Made by a program: the position numbers and the translations under genes. Source: Microbacterium sp. MYb72 (GTDB lineage: Bacteria > Actinomycetota > Actinomycetes > Actinomycetales > Microbacteriaceae). From it: a stretch of DNA of 64,000 nt. The stretch spans positions 62,001 through 126,000 of the forward strand of contig NZ_PCOT01000007.1 in NCBI RefSeq assembly GCF_002979415.1. The letters are read 5' to 3'. This document shows positions 33,350 through 42,110 of the stretch, in pieces. Under the pieces are notes generated by a model that searched no databases, had not been told where the DNA came from, and saw nothing but the letters and a program-made list of their open reading frames with translations. The stretch's first letter is position 1. Every line of letters begins with the position of its first letter.

Positions 33350-35518
33350 ATGCCGCTCACTCTCGACTCGTCGCTGGACGAGGCGCTCGGGCCGACGCCC
33401 GCGAAGACGCTGAACCGCGCCTTCGGAATGCAGAGCGTCGGCGACCTGCTGTCGCACTACCCACGTCGCTACGCCGACCCAGGCGAGCTCACGCCCATCC
33501 GCGAGCTGCCGCTCGGGGAGACCGTCACGATCGTCGCCGAGGTCCTCTCGTCCAGCGCGCGGGCCATGCGCAACCGCAAGGGCGCCATGGTCGATGTGGT
33601 GATCGGCGACGGCATCGGCAAGATGTCCCTGACCTTCTTCGCGAAGAACCTCGGTGCGGCGAAGTGGCGTTCCGAGGAGCTCGCGGTCGGGAGACGCGGG
33701 GTCTTCTCCGGCAAGGTGGGCGAGTTCAACGGCGTCACGCAGTTCGCCCATCCGGAGTACGAGCTGTTCGACGACGAGGATGCGGCGCGTCGACGCGCCG
33801 ACGCGCGAGCCGCCGTCCTCATCCCGATCTATCCCGCGACCGCGAGCCTGCAGACCTGGCAGATCGCGAAGTTCGTGGTCAGAGTCCTCGACGATCTCGG
33901 CGATGTCCCGGAGCCGCTGCCCGACGCCGTCCGCCGTCGAGAGGAGCTGCTCACCGCGAGAGAGGCCCTCGACCAGATCCATCGCCCGAAGACCCGGAAC
34001 GACATCGATCCTGCGGTGCGGACGCTGCGCATGCACGAGGCGCTGACCCTTCAGACGGCACTGCTGCAGCAGCGCGATGCGGTGCGCGCGCTCGCGGCGA
34101 CGACGCGCCCCGCGCGGCCCGGTGGGCTTCTCGAACGATTCGACGCGGCGCTCCCGTACACCCTCACCCCGGACCAGCAGACGGTCGGCGACCAGGTCGC
34201 GGAAGACCTCGTCGGCGCGTGGCCCATGAACCGCCTCGTGCAGGGCGAGGTCGGCTCGGGCAAGACGCTGGTCGCGCTCAGGGCGATGCTGCAGGTGGCG
34301 GAGTCCGGAGGCCAGGCCGCGCTGATCGCTCCGACGGAGGTTCTCGCAGGCCAGCATCTGCGGTCGATCGCGAAGATGCTCGGCCCCGAACTCGCGCCGC
34401 TCGTGATGCCGACGCTTCTGACCGGCCAGATGCCGGCCGCCGACCGGCGCAAGGCGGCGCTGCGCGTGGCGTCGGGTCAGGCGCTCATCGTCGTGGGAAC
34501 CCATGCGCTGCTCGGTGAGAAGACGACCTTCGCCGATCTCGGCCTCGTCGTCGTCGACGAGCAGCATCGCTTCGGAGTCGAGCAGCGCGAGGCGCTGCGA
34601 GCGAAGGGATCGAGTCCGCACGCCCTCGTGCTGACGGCAACGCCGATCCCGCGGACCGTCGCCATGACGGTCTTCGGCGATCTCGACACATCCGTCATCC
34701 GGACGATGCCGGCCGGACGAGCGGGCATCCAATCGTTCGTGGCGCCGCTCGCAGAGCATCCGGGGTGGTTCAACCGCGTATGGGAGCGCGCGTCCGAGGA
34801 GATCGCCCAGGGGCGGCAGGTGTTCGCCGTGTGCGCGGCCATCGACACGACCAAGAAGACCGCCGAGGCCGGAGCGCTTCCCGCGCCCGAGGGCGCGAAC
34901 GGTCCCCGTTGGGGCGTCGTGCAGCTCGACGAGGCCCTCGCCACGCATCCGACGCTGGGCGGCCTGCGACGTGCGGTGCTGCACGGGAAGATGCCCTCCG
35001 ATGAGAAGGACGCCGTGATGCAGTCCTTCGCGAGGGGTGAGATCGACCTGCTCCTCGCGACCACGGTCATCGAGGTCGGCGTCGACGTGCCCAACGCCTC
35101 GACGATGATCGTGCTGGACGCCGATCGGTTCGGCGTCTCGCAGCTGCACCAGCTCCGGGGTCGCGTCGGACGTGGTGGCGTCCCCGGGCTGTGCCTGCTG
35201 GTGACGGAGGCGGAATCCGGTTCGGTCGCGCGCGAGAGGGTGGATGCCGTCGCCGCCACCCTCGACGGCTTCGCACTGGCTGAGGTCGACCTCGAACTCA
35301 GGGGAGAGGGCGATGTGCTCGGAGCGGCTCAGGCCGGCGTCCGCTCCTCGCTGAAGCTGCTGCGCGTGGTGAAGGACTCCGGCCTCATCGTGCGCGCGCG
35401 GGAACTCGCGGAGGCGATCCTCGAATCCGATCCCTCCCTCGACGCGCACCTGGGCCTGAGAGCGGCGATCGAGCGACGTGTGACCGACGAAGACCGTGCG
35501 GCGCTGGCGAAGAACTGA
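33350..35518 (+). CDS. recG: ATP-dependent DNA helicase RecG
   Basis: 722 residues. It remodels stalled replication forks and Holliday junctions. An N-terminal wedge/OB domain is followed by helicase motifs: Walker A GEVGSGKT at residues 299-306, the DExH box DEQHRFG from residue 403, TATPIPRT, and the C-terminal QLHQLRGRVGRGG. The ATG at 33350 is chosen because the family N-terminus (LTLDSSLDEALG) follows immediately. Confidence 0.96.
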   Translation: MPLTLDSSLDEALGPTPAKTLNRAFGMQSVGDLLSHYPRRYADPGELTPIRELPLGETVTIVAEVLSSSARAMRNRKGAMVDVVIGDGIGKMSLTFFAKNLGAAKWRSEELAVGRRGVFSGKVGEFNGVTQFAHPEYELFDDEDAARRRADARAAVLIPIYPATASLQTWQIAKFVVRVLDDLGDVPEPLPDAVRRREELLTAREALDQIHRPKTRNDIDPAVRTLRMHEALTLQTALLQQRDAVRALAATTRPARPGGLLERFDAALPYTLTPDQQTVGDQVAEDLVGAWPMNRLVQGEVGSGKTLVALRAMLQVAESGGQAALIAPTEVLAGQHLRSIAKMLGPELAPLVMPTLLTGQMPAADRRKAALRVASGQALIVVGTHALLGEKTTFADLGLVVVDEQHRFGVEQREALRAKGSSPHALVLTATPIPRTVAMTVFGDLDTSVIRTMPAGRAGIQSFVAPLAEHPGWFNRVWERASEEIAQGRQVFAVCAAIDTTKKTAEAGALPAPEGANGPRWGVVQLDEALATHPTLGGLRRAVLHGKMPSDEKDAVMQSFARGEIDLLLATTVIEVGVDVPNASTMIVLDADRFGVSQLHQLRGRVGRGGVPGLCLLVTEAESGSVARERVDAVAATLDGFALAEVDLELRGEGDVLGAAQAGVRSSLKLLRVVKDSGLIVRARELAEAILESDPSLDAHLGLRAAIERRVTDEDRAALAKN

Positions 35519-35525
35519 CGTGCCT

Positions 35526-35531
35526 TAGGCT
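35526..35531 (+). promoter_or_regulatory. -10 box (TAGGCT) for coaD, leaderless type
   Basis: TAGGCT ends 6 nt before the coaD ATG. Confidence 0.5.
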
Positions 35532-35537
35532 GGTGGC

Positions 35538-36035
35538 ATGAGCAGCCGGATCGCCGTCGTCCCGGGTTCCTTCGATCCGCCGACCCTGGGTCACCTCGAT
35601 GTGATCCGTCGTGCGGCGAAGCTGTACGACGAGCTGCACGTGCTGGTCGTGCACAATCCCGGCAAAGAGGCCATGCTGCCCATCGCCCAGCGTCTCGCGC
35701 TGCTGGAGCAGTCCATCGCCGAAGACGGCATGGGCGGCAACATCGTCATCGGCTCGTGGAGCATGGGCCTGCTCGTCGACTACGCGCGCGACGTGAACGC
35801 GGGGGTGCTCGTCAAGGGCATCCGATCTCAGATCGACGTCGCCTACGAATCACCCATGGCGATCGTGAACAGGCACCTGGCCGACATCGAGACGGTGTTC
35901 CTGCTGCCCGACCCCTCGCACGCGATGGTGTCCAGCTCCCTGGTCCGTCAGGTGGCGGGCCTCGGGGGAGATGTCACGCCGTTCGTGCCTCCGGCCGTCG
36001 CGGCCTTCCTCGACACCGGCGCACGCGGGATCTGA
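35538..36035 (+). CDS. coaD: Phosphopantetheine adenylyltransferase
   Basis: 165 residues. It transfers AMP to 4'-phosphopantetheine in coenzyme A synthesis. The nucleotidyltransferase motif is TLGH at residues 16-19 within [17 protein letters not shown], and the C-terminal ISSS-like motif appears as [28 protein letters not shown] is the usual KGLR region. Length and motifs match the family fully. Confidence 0.96.
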   Translation: MSSRIAVVPGSFDPPTLGHLDVIRRAAKLYDELHVLVVHNPGKEAMLPIAQRLALLEQSIAEDGMGGNIVIGSWSMGLLVDYARDVNAGVLVKGIRSQIDVAYESPMAIVNRHLADIETVFLLPDPSHAMVSSSLVRQVAGLGGDVTPFVPPAVAAFLDTGARGI

Positions 36036-36062
36036 GTCGGCGATCACCCAGGTGAGAGCCGG

Positions 36063-36068
36063 TAACAT
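36063..36068 (+). promoter_or_regulatory. -10 box (TAACAT) for the yceD-rpmF operon, leaderless type
   Basis: TAACAT ends 6 nt before the GTG start at 36075; no clear -35 was found. Confidence 0.5.
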
Positions 36069-36074
36069 GGCGGG

Positions 36075-36635
36075 GTGCGTCCCCGTCTGAATGGCCCCTT
36101 CATCCTCCCTGTCCGCGACATCGTCCGCCACCCGGGAGAGATGCGCGAGCACGCCTTCACCGTCCGTCTCGACGAGCAGTGGGGCGAGGGGATCGTCACC
36201 TATGCCGAGGGCTCTGAACTCGACCTCGATGTGCGTCTCGAGTCCGTCCACGAGGGCATTCTGGTGTCCGGAACGGCCGAAGGCGAGTACTCCGGAGTGT
36301 GCGGCCGATGCCTGATCGACATCGCACAGCCTGTCGAAGTCGAGTTCCAGGAGCTTTTCGCGTATCCTGGTCAGGAAGAAACTGACTTCGAGGTTCAAGA
36401 CGACCACGTGGATCTTGAAACTCTGGTCAGGGATGCGGCCGTGTTGTCGCTTCCTTTTCAGCCGGTGTGTCAGCCGGATTGCCTGGGTCTCGACCCGAGA
36501 ACGGGCGAGAGGCTGACCGTGAGCACCGGAACGGAGCAGGCCGCTCCCATCGATCCTCGATGGAGTGCGCTCCAGCAGATCACAGACCAAGACGGAACGG
36601 CAGAGAGCCGCGCCGCCGAGAAAGAAGAGAGCTAG
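36075..36635 (+). CDS. yceD: YceD/DUF177 family protein
   Basis: 186 residues with the metal-binding-like cysteine pattern of DUF177: CGRCLIDIAQPVEVEFQELF near residue 76 and CQPDCLGLDPRTG near residue 134. The family is tied to 23S rRNA and plastid/bacterial ribosome biogenesis and is nearly always followed by rpmF, as here (2-bp gap). The GTG start at 36075 has an optimal leaderless -10. Codons at about 36360-36480 are much A+T-richer than the rest of the gene. Confidence 0.88.
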   Translation: MRPRLNGPFILPVRDIVRHPGEMREHAFTVRLDEQWGEGIVTYAEGSELDLDVRLESVHEGILVSGTAEGEYSGVCGRCLIDIAQPVEVEFQELFAYPGQEETDFEVQDDHVDLETLVRDAAVLSLPFQPVCQPDCLGLDPRTGERLTVSTGTEQAAPIDPRWSALQQITDQDGTAESRAAEKEES

Positions 36636-36637
36636 TC

Positions 36638-36847
36638 ATGGCTGGTAACCCCCCGAAGCGCAAGGTTTCCCGTTCGAACACCCGCTCGCGCCGCGCGCAG
36701 TGGAAGGCGGAGGCTCCTGCCCTCGTCAAGACGATCGAGAACGGCAAGGTCGTCTACAGCCGCCCCCACCAGGCGAAGGTCGTCACCGACTCGCAGGGCA
36801 CCGAGCTCTTCCTCGAGTACAAGGGCCGCAAGGTCGCCGACGTCTGA
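36638..36847 (+). CDS. rpmF: 50S ribosomal protein L32
   Basis: 69 residues, basic, opening [20 protein letters not shown] as in actinobacterial L32. No zinc-binding Cys quartet is present, so this is the zinc-independent (C-minus) form. It follows yceD by 2 bp. Confidence 0.96.
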   Translation: MAGNPPKRKVSRSNTRSRRAQWKAEAPALVKTIENGKVVYSRPHQAKVVTDSQGTELFLEYKGRKVADV

Positions 36848-36854
36848 GACGCTC

Positions 36855-37556
36855 ATCACGTCGCTGACAGAGGCGCCCGACGGGGCACGGCCTCTTCCGG
36901 ATAAGCTCCGCGTCGATATCGACGCGGAGCTTCTGGAGTTGGCCCTGACCCACCGTTCGTACGCGTACGAGCACGGCGGGATCCCTCACAACGAGCGCCT
37001 GGAGTTCCTCGGCGACTCGGTCCTCGGGCAGGCGGTGACCGTCATGCTCTTCACCACGAATCCCGACCTCGATGAGGGCGAGCTGGCGAAGCGCAGGGCG
37101 AGTGTCGTCTCGACCGTGGCACTGGCAGAGGTCGCCCGGGGCATCCGCCTCGGCGATCATCTCCTGCTGGGCCGCGGCGAGGAGCAGACCGGTGGACGCG
37201 ACAAGGACTCGATCCTCGCCGACACGATGGAAGCCGTCATCGGCGCCACCTATCTGTCGGCTGGTCCCGATGCCGCCACGGAGCTGGTGCTCCGGCTGAC
37301 CAAGCCTCTCCTCGCCGACCCCGAACGGTACGGCGCGGCGATGGACCCGAAGACGAGCCTGCAGGAGCTCGCCGCGCGCGTCGGTGCGACGCCGCCGCAG
37401 TACTCGATCGAGGCCAGCGGGCCTGATCACGACCGTCGGTTCACCGCGACCGTCGTCGTCGGGGACGTCAGCATGACGGGCAACGGCACCAGCAAGAAGA
37501 CCGCGGAGATGGCGGCGGCGCTCAACGCCTGGCGCGTGCTCGACGAGCGTGCCTGA
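36855..37556 (+). CDS. rnc: Ribonuclease III (start codon unclear)
   Basis: Double-strand-specific RNase for rRNA and mRNA processing. The signature [14 protein letters not shown] is present, along with DTMEAVIGA carrying the second acidic site and a C-terminal dsRNA-binding domain ([20 protein letters not shown]). The first canonical start in frame is TTG at 36939, which would delete the helix before ALTHRSY that all family members have. The frame is open upstream but has no ATG, GTG or TTG before it runs into rpmF. I set the start at ATC 36855, 7 nt after a GAG and giving a normal 233 residues; CTG 36864 is an alternative. Confidence 0.85.
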   Translation: MTSLTEAPDGARPLPDKLRVDIDAELLELALTHRSYAYEHGGIPHNERLEFLGDSVLGQAVTVMLFTTNPDLDEGELAKRRASVVSTVALAEVARGIRLGDHLLLGRGEEQTGGRDKDSILADTMEAVIGATYLSAGPDAATELVLRLTKPLLADPERYGAAMDPKTSLQELAARVGATPPQYSIEASGPDHDRRFTATVVVGDVSMTGNGTSKKTAEMAAALNAWRVLDERA

Positions 37557-38412
37557 GCTGCCAGAGGTCGAGGTGGTGCGAGCGGGTCTCGCTCCCGCCG
37601 CCATCGGCTCGCAGATCACCGCGATCAGCGTCTTCGACGAGCGCGCACTGACCCGGCATCCCGCCGGAGCAGCGGACTTCGTCGGACGCCTTGAAGGACG
37701 TACCTTCACCGGAGCTGAGCGGCGTGGCAAGTTCCTCTGGCTACCGCTCGACACCGGCAGCGATGCTCTCATCGCGCACCTGGGCATGAGCGGACAGATG
37801 CTGCTCCGGGCGCCGGAGGCTCCGGCTGAGCGCCATGAGCGCATCCGCATCCATCTGGAGCATCCGACGCACGGCGAGCTGGCCGTCGTCTTCTCCGATC
37901 AGCGCACGTTCGGCTCGCTCGCGGTCGATCCGCTCGTCCTCGACGGCAGGACGTCGATCCCGTCCCAGGTCGTCCACATCGCTCGCGATCCGATCGATCC
38001 CGAGTTCGATGACGGTGCGTTCCGCGCGGCGCTCCGCACCCGCGGCAGCGCCATCAAACGCGTGCTGCTCGATCAGGGCGTGATCAGCGGCGTCGGCAAC
38101 ATCTACGCGGACGAGTCGCTGTGGGCGTCGCGCATCCACCCCGAGACACCGGCGAACGCGCTGTCGACGCAGGCCGTTCGGCGACTCCTCGCCGAGGTGC
38201 GCTCGGTGCTCGCGAAGGCGCTGGCAGAGGGCGGCACCAGCTTCGATGCGCAGTACGTGAACGTCAACGGACAGGCCGGTTATTTTGCGCACTCGCTCAA
38301 CGCCTACGGGCAGCAGGGCACGCCGTGCCATCGATGCGGAACACCCATCGTGCGCGAGAGCTTCATGAACCGAGGATCGCACTTCTGCCCGAGGTGCCAG
38401 CGGCGACGCTGA
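37549..38412 (+). CDS. mutM: Formamidopyrimidine-DNA glycosylase
   Basis: 287 residues. Bifunctional glycosylase/AP lyase that removes 8-oxoguanine. The catalytic N-terminal Pro2-Glu3 are in the opening [13 protein letters not shown], and the C-terminal zinc finger is CHRCG...CPRC with C-x2-C-x16-C-x2-C spacing. [16 protein letters not shown] and the DNA-intercalating region are typical. The GTG start at 37549 overlaps rnc by 8 bp, and processing must expose Pro2. Confidence 0.95.
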   Translation: MPELPEVEVVRAGLAPAAIGSQITAISVFDERALTRHPAGAADFVGRLEGRTFTGAERRGKFLWLPLDTGSDALIAHLGMSGQMLLRAPEAPAERHERIRIHLEHPTHGELAVVFSDQRTFGSLAVDPLVLDGRTSIPSQVVHIARDPIDPEFDDGAFRAALRTRGSAIKRVLLDQGVISGVGNIYADESLWASRIHPETPANALSTQAVRRLLAEVRSVLAKALAEGGTSFDAQYVNVNGQAGYFAHSLNAYGQQGTPCHRCGTPIVRESFMNRGSHFCPRCQRRR

Positions 38413-38453
38413 ACGGCGGGCCTGCTGCGCAGTGAGCGGTTCGGCGTCCGGTG

Positions 38454-38459
38454 TAGCTT
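38454..38459 (+). promoter_or_regulatory. -10 box (TAGCTT), leaderless type
   Basis: TAGCTT ends 6 nt before the ATG at 38466. Confidence 0.5.
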
Positions 38460-38465
38460 GATGGC

Positions 38466-38987
38466 ATGCCTGCCTCTCTCGACCGAGTCCTCTTCGATCA
38501 CGATGACGCGCCGGCGCCCGACGTGTTCCTGATCGCTCATGACGACTATCACGCACGGTACGTCGGCAGGACCGCGGACGGTCAGCAGTTCTTCATCACC
38601 ACGCCCTTCACGAGTGCCGTGACGTCCGGAGCGAGCGCCGAGTTCGTCGCGCGGTACCTGTTCGACGGCGAGGGCGATCTCATGGACGCGCAGATCGTGG
38701 CACTCGGACCTCGGCCGGAGGACTCGGCGCTCCCGGGCAATCCGGCGGACTTCACGGAGCAGTCCGATGCCCTTGCCGCCCTGCTGGCGCAGCTCGGTCC
38801 CGTGACCTTCGACGACATCACGATCGCCCCGTTCAGCATCGTGGCGCACGGACACGTGTTCGGGATGGTCTTGAACGGCCCCGACGCCGACGATCCGGAC
38901 GAGGAATGGTACTGGAACGTCACGGTCGAGCCGGGGGACTACATGGCGTTCTACGCCCCTTGGGATTCGGGCGAGTACGATACGTAA
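38466..38987 (+). CDS. Conserved-looking protein of unknown function
   Basis: 173 residues, soluble and acidic, with no signal peptide, membrane helix or Cys. It opens PASLDRVLFDHDDAPAPDVF and ends DEEWYWNVTVEPGDYMAFYA plus a short acidic tail. Phe, Tyr and Trp content is high at the C-terminus. It has its own leaderless-type promoter and lies alone between mutM and the convergent Dyp gene. I recognise no family. Confidence 0.7.
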   Translation: MPASLDRVLFDHDDAPAPDVFLIAHDDYHARYVGRTADGQQFFITTPFTSAVTSGASAEFVARYLFDGEGDLMDAQIVALGPRPEDSALPGNPADFTEQSDALAALLAQLGPVTFDDITIAPFSIVAHGHVFGMVLNGPDADDPDEEWYWNVTVEPGDYMAFYAPWDSGEYDT

Positions 38988-39038
38988 GACTCGATCGGCG
39001 CCATCGGTCGCGGCTCAGGCCGGGCGACGATGGCGGAG

Positions 39039-39977
39039 TCAGCCGAGCGAGGCCAGGAACGTCGCAGAGGGCGCGAAGAACGTCGTCCCCGTGCGCGCGG
39101 TCGAGAAGTCGAGGATGCGGTCATGCAGGCCCGGCGGATCGCCGATGAACATGCGCTCGATCATCTTCTCCGTGACCCAGAGATGGCGTGAGTAGCCGAT
39201 GAAGTAGGTGCCGAACTCGCCGGCGCCGGGCCGCCCGAACGGCATGTTGTCGCGGAGGATGTCGTGCTCGCCCGTCTCATCGACGATCGTGGCGAGCGAC
39301 TTGTGCGCCTGCTGGGTGCCCGACGCGGCATCGTCGAGTTCGACGTTGTCGGCCTTGCGCCGCCCGATGATCGCCTCCTGCTGCTCTGTCGACAGACTCT
39401 GCCACGCACCGAGGTCGTGCAGGTACTTCTGCACCACGACGTAGCTGCCGCCGGCGAACGCCGAGTCCTCCGCCCCGACCAGGGTGGCCTCAGGCAGATC
39501 GGGACCGACGGGATTGGCCGTCCCGTCGACGAAGCCGAGCAGATCGCGCGCGTCGAAGTAGCGGAACCCCCAGGTCTCGTCGTCGACGTGCGCGGCGTCG
39601 CCGAGCTGCTCCAGGATCAGCCGTTCGAGTTCGAAGCAGAGATCCTGCCTCTCAGCACGGATGTGGAACAGCAGATCCCCCGGAGTGGAGACCGCCGTGT
39701 GCACCTGCCCCTGCACTTCGGGGAACGCGTGCAGTTCCGACGGCAGCGGGTGTGAGGTGAGCCGTTCCCACACCCGCGCGCCGATCCCGACGGTGCAGGA
39801 GAGGCGCGCGCCGAGGTCTCGGAAGCCGACGGTCTTCACGAGGTCCTCGATGCCGGAGACGACCTCCCGCGCGGCATCCGTCCCGGTGTCCGCGAGGGTG
39901 ACCACCAGGAAGATCGCCGTCCTCGTCAGCGGCGCATCGACCTGCTGCGGGGCAATGGGCACACGGCGTTCCGACAC
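39039..39977 (-). CDS. Dyp-type heme peroxidase
   Basis: 312 residues. The GxxDG distal motif is GFVDG at residues 148-152, the proximal heme-ligand His is H225 in TQQAHKSLAT, and the distal Arg is in the C-terminal GYSRHLWVTE. Dyp peroxidases oxidise dyes, lignin-like phenols and porphyrinogens. There is no Tat signal, so the enzyme is intracellular, and no encapsulin gene lies nearby. The GTG start at 39977 is chosen because the longer in-frame part is Arg-rich and lacks family character. Confidence 0.92.
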   Translation of the reverse strand: MSERRVPIAPQQVDAPLTRTAIFLVVTLADTGTDAAREVVSGIEDLVKTVGFRDLGARLSCTVGIGARVWERLTSHPLPSELHAFPEVQGQVHTAVSTPGDLLFHIRAERQDLCFELERLILEQLGDAAHVDDETWGFRYFDARDLLGFVDGTANPVGPDLPEATLVGAEDSAFAGGSYVVVQKYLHDLGAWQSLSTEQQEAIIGRRKADNVELDDAASGTQQAHKSLATIVDETGEHDILRDNMPFGRPGAGEFGTYFIGYSRHLWVTEKMIERMFIGDPPGLHDRILDFSTARTGTTFFAPSATFLASLG

Positions 39978-40017
39978 TCTCGTCTCCTCACGGTCAGCGA
40001 GCAGACTAGCAGGCGAC

Positions 40018-41340
40018 TCAGGCCGCCTGGAACGAGCGGGCGAGGAGCGGTCGCGTCGCCAGTGCACCCACCCAGACCACCCCGATGCCGACAGCGACGA
40101 CGAGCGCGATGGTGAGCAGGGACTCCGGGGCGATGATCATGGCGATCCCCAGAAGGGGGAACACGAGGAGCCCGGCGCAGAGCGCGGAGCCGATGGACGT
40201 GATGAGCAGCGGCGACATGATCGCCCGCCGACGGGCTCGGTCGACCGTCGCCATGGGCACACCGAGATAGTGCAGGCTGCGGTGCAGCTCGCGCTCGTCG
40301 AGGATCGACGAGGCCTGGTTCACTCCGACGGATGCCGCGACCATGAGGAACGAGGCGACGAGCGTGATGATCAGTCCGGTGCGCATGTCGCGCGCGATCG
40401 CGATGTCTCCGCTCTCGGCGCCCGCGGAACTCATCACGTTCATGAGCGAGACTCCGGTTCCGGCGAACACGGCCATGAAGCTCGCCATCGCGATGCCGCT
40501 CACCTGGCGCCATGCGGACTTGGGGGAGTCGAGCACGATCCGTGCGGCGAGCAGTCTCTCGGGCACCTCGGCTCGGCGCAGCTGACGGGACGCCGACACC
40601 TTGAGCACCCACGGTCCCACGAGGTTGAGGACCGCGAGAGCGGCGCCGAAGAGAGCGGCGAGCACGACGATGGTCGTCACGAGACCGGCGATCTGCGGAA
40701 CGAGCTTGATGAGGAGGAAGGCGATCGCGATCACGGAGGCGCCGAGCACGAAGCGGATCCAGTGCACACCGGATGCCGTGGCCCGCATCCGCACTCCCAG
40801 CGGCGAGATCACGACTCGACGCAGACCGATCGCAGCGCTGGCGGCCGCGACGAGCAGCACCCCGGCGATGACGGCGAGGACGTGCAGGGGCGGGAGCAGG
40901 ACCGCGCCGAGCCCGAGCGCCTGACCCCGGAACGGGATCAGGGCGATGAGCGGACTGATGGCGAGATGACCGAGCACCCCGACGAGCGCACCGGTACCGG
41001 CCAGGAGCACGGACTCGAACACCGTGGCGACCCCGACGCCGAGCGGGGTGACGCCCAGCAGACGCAGAGTCGACAGGCGCTCGTCGCGGCGTCGAGCCGA
41101 CAGCCGCGCGGCGGCGCCGCCCAGACTCATGAGGGGGACGATGAGAAGCGCGAGGGCGATCGCCGCGAGCGCCTGATAGAGGGGCGCGAACTCGTCGGTC
41201 CAGGACCAGAACGACTGAGCGCCGCCGACGACCGTGAGCACGAGCGTCGTCACCACGCCGAACGCGACGACGGGGAGCATCAGCACTCCCGCCTGCCCGG
41301 GGGAGGGGCGCAGCAGCAGCGCGAGGACGCGCGGGTTCAT
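40018..41340 (-). CDS. ABC transporter permease (FtsX/MacB-like)
   Basis: 440 residues with about ten transmembrane helices, arranged as two FtsX-like halves: SRRRDERLSTLRLLGVTPLG and the matching late ERELHRSLHYLGVPMATVDR are the typical cytoplasmic loops before a helix. Such permeases move lipids, peptides or antibiotics out of the membrane. The ATG overlaps the stop of the ATPase gene by 4 bp. Confidence 0.88.
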   Translation of the reverse strand: MNPRVLALLLRPSPGQAGVLMLPVVAFGVVTTLVLTVVGGAQSFWSWTDEFAPLYQALAAIALALLIVPLMSLGGAAARLSARRRDERLSTLRLLGVTPLGVGVATVFESVLLAGTGALVGVLGHLAISPLIALIPFRGQALGLGAVLLPPLHVLAVIAGVLLVAAASAAIGLRRVVISPLGVRMRATASGVHWIRFVLGASVIAIAFLLIKLVPQIAGLVTTIVVLAALFGAALAVLNLVGPWVLKVSASRQLRRAEVPERLLAARIVLDSPKSAWRQVSGIAMASFMAVFAGTGVSLMNVMSSAGAESGDIAIARDMRTGLIITLVASFLMVAASVGVNQASSILDERELHRSLHYLGVPMATVDRARRRAIMSPLLITSIGSALCAGLLVFPLLGIAMIIAPESLLTIALVVAVGIGVVWVGALATRPLLARSFQAA

Positions 41341-42032
41341 GCCGTCACCGCCGAGGAGACGATCAGGCCGTCGCGGACCGCGATCGTCCGCGAGCAGCGG
41401 GATGCGACCTCCGCATCGTGGGTGACGACCACGAGCGTGCGGCCCTGACCGGTGGTCGACCACAGCAGCGCGTCCATGACCTCGTGCGAGGTGCGCGAAT
41501 CGAGGGCGCCCGTCGGTTCGTCGGCGAACACGAGCTCGGCGCCGGTCGCCTGGGCGCGCGCGATGGCCACGCGCTGCGCCTGACCTCCGGACAGCTCGCC
41601 GATGCGGCGGTCCTCCATGCCGGCGAGTCCGAGGGCGGACAGCCAGGATGCCGCATGCTGCACGGCATCCGCTCGCTTGGTCCCGTTGATCATGGAGGCG
41701 AGTGCGACGTTCTCGACAGCGGTGAGCTCGGGGATGAGGAGACCCTGCTGGAAGACGAAACCGAGACGCTCCCTCCGCAGCCGCGAGCGCGCGGACTCGC
41801 CGAGTCCGGTGAGGAGGATGGCGTCGCCGACCGCGGGTCGGAAGGTCACAGAGCCGCTGTCGGGGGTGACGATCCCCGCGAGCACGTGCAGGAGGGTCGT
41901 CTTGCCCGACCCCGACGCGCCCATGATCGCGACGGACTCGCCGCGGTTGATCGCCAGGTCCATTCCGGCGAGGGCACGGGTCGTGCCGTAGGTCTTGGTG
42001 AGGGCGTGAGCTTCGAGGACGGAGGAGTTCAT
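41337..42032 (-). CDS. ABC transporter ATP-binding protein (LolD/MacB type)
   Basis: 231 residues. Walker A is GASGSGKTT at residues 38-46, the signature is LSGGQAQRVAIARA, Walker B is LVFADEPTGALDS, and the H-loop is VVTHD. The GALDS variant and the short length fit MacB-type exporters that work with FtsX permeases. It forms an operon with the permease that follows. Confidence 0.95.
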   Translation of the reverse strand: MNSSVLEAHALTKTYGTTRALAGMDLAINRGESVAIMGASGSGKTTLLHVLAGIVTPDSGSVTFRPAVGDAILLTGLGESARSRLRRERLGFVFQQGLLIPELTAVENVALASMINGTKRADAVQHAASWLSALGLAGMEDRRIGELSGGQAQRVAIARAQATGAELVFADEPTGALDSRTSHEVMDALLWSTTGQGRTLVVVTHDAEVASRCSRTIAVRDGLIVSSAVTA

Positions 42033-42110
42033 GCTTCCCAGCCTCTCGTCACGCCCTCACCGCCGTCATCGGCCAGAGGAGTGATCCGGCTACATCGGAC
42101 GGATGATGTC

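Noticed and set aside
33308..35449. A 713-codon minus-strand frame opposite recG
   Set aside because: It mirrors recG codons, has no SD or motif, and recG is intact with all helicase motifs.
39039..39977. Dyp peroxidase as encapsulin cargo
   Set aside because: No encapsulin gene is adjacent, and the C-terminus (FLASLG) does not look like a separate targeting tail after a linker.
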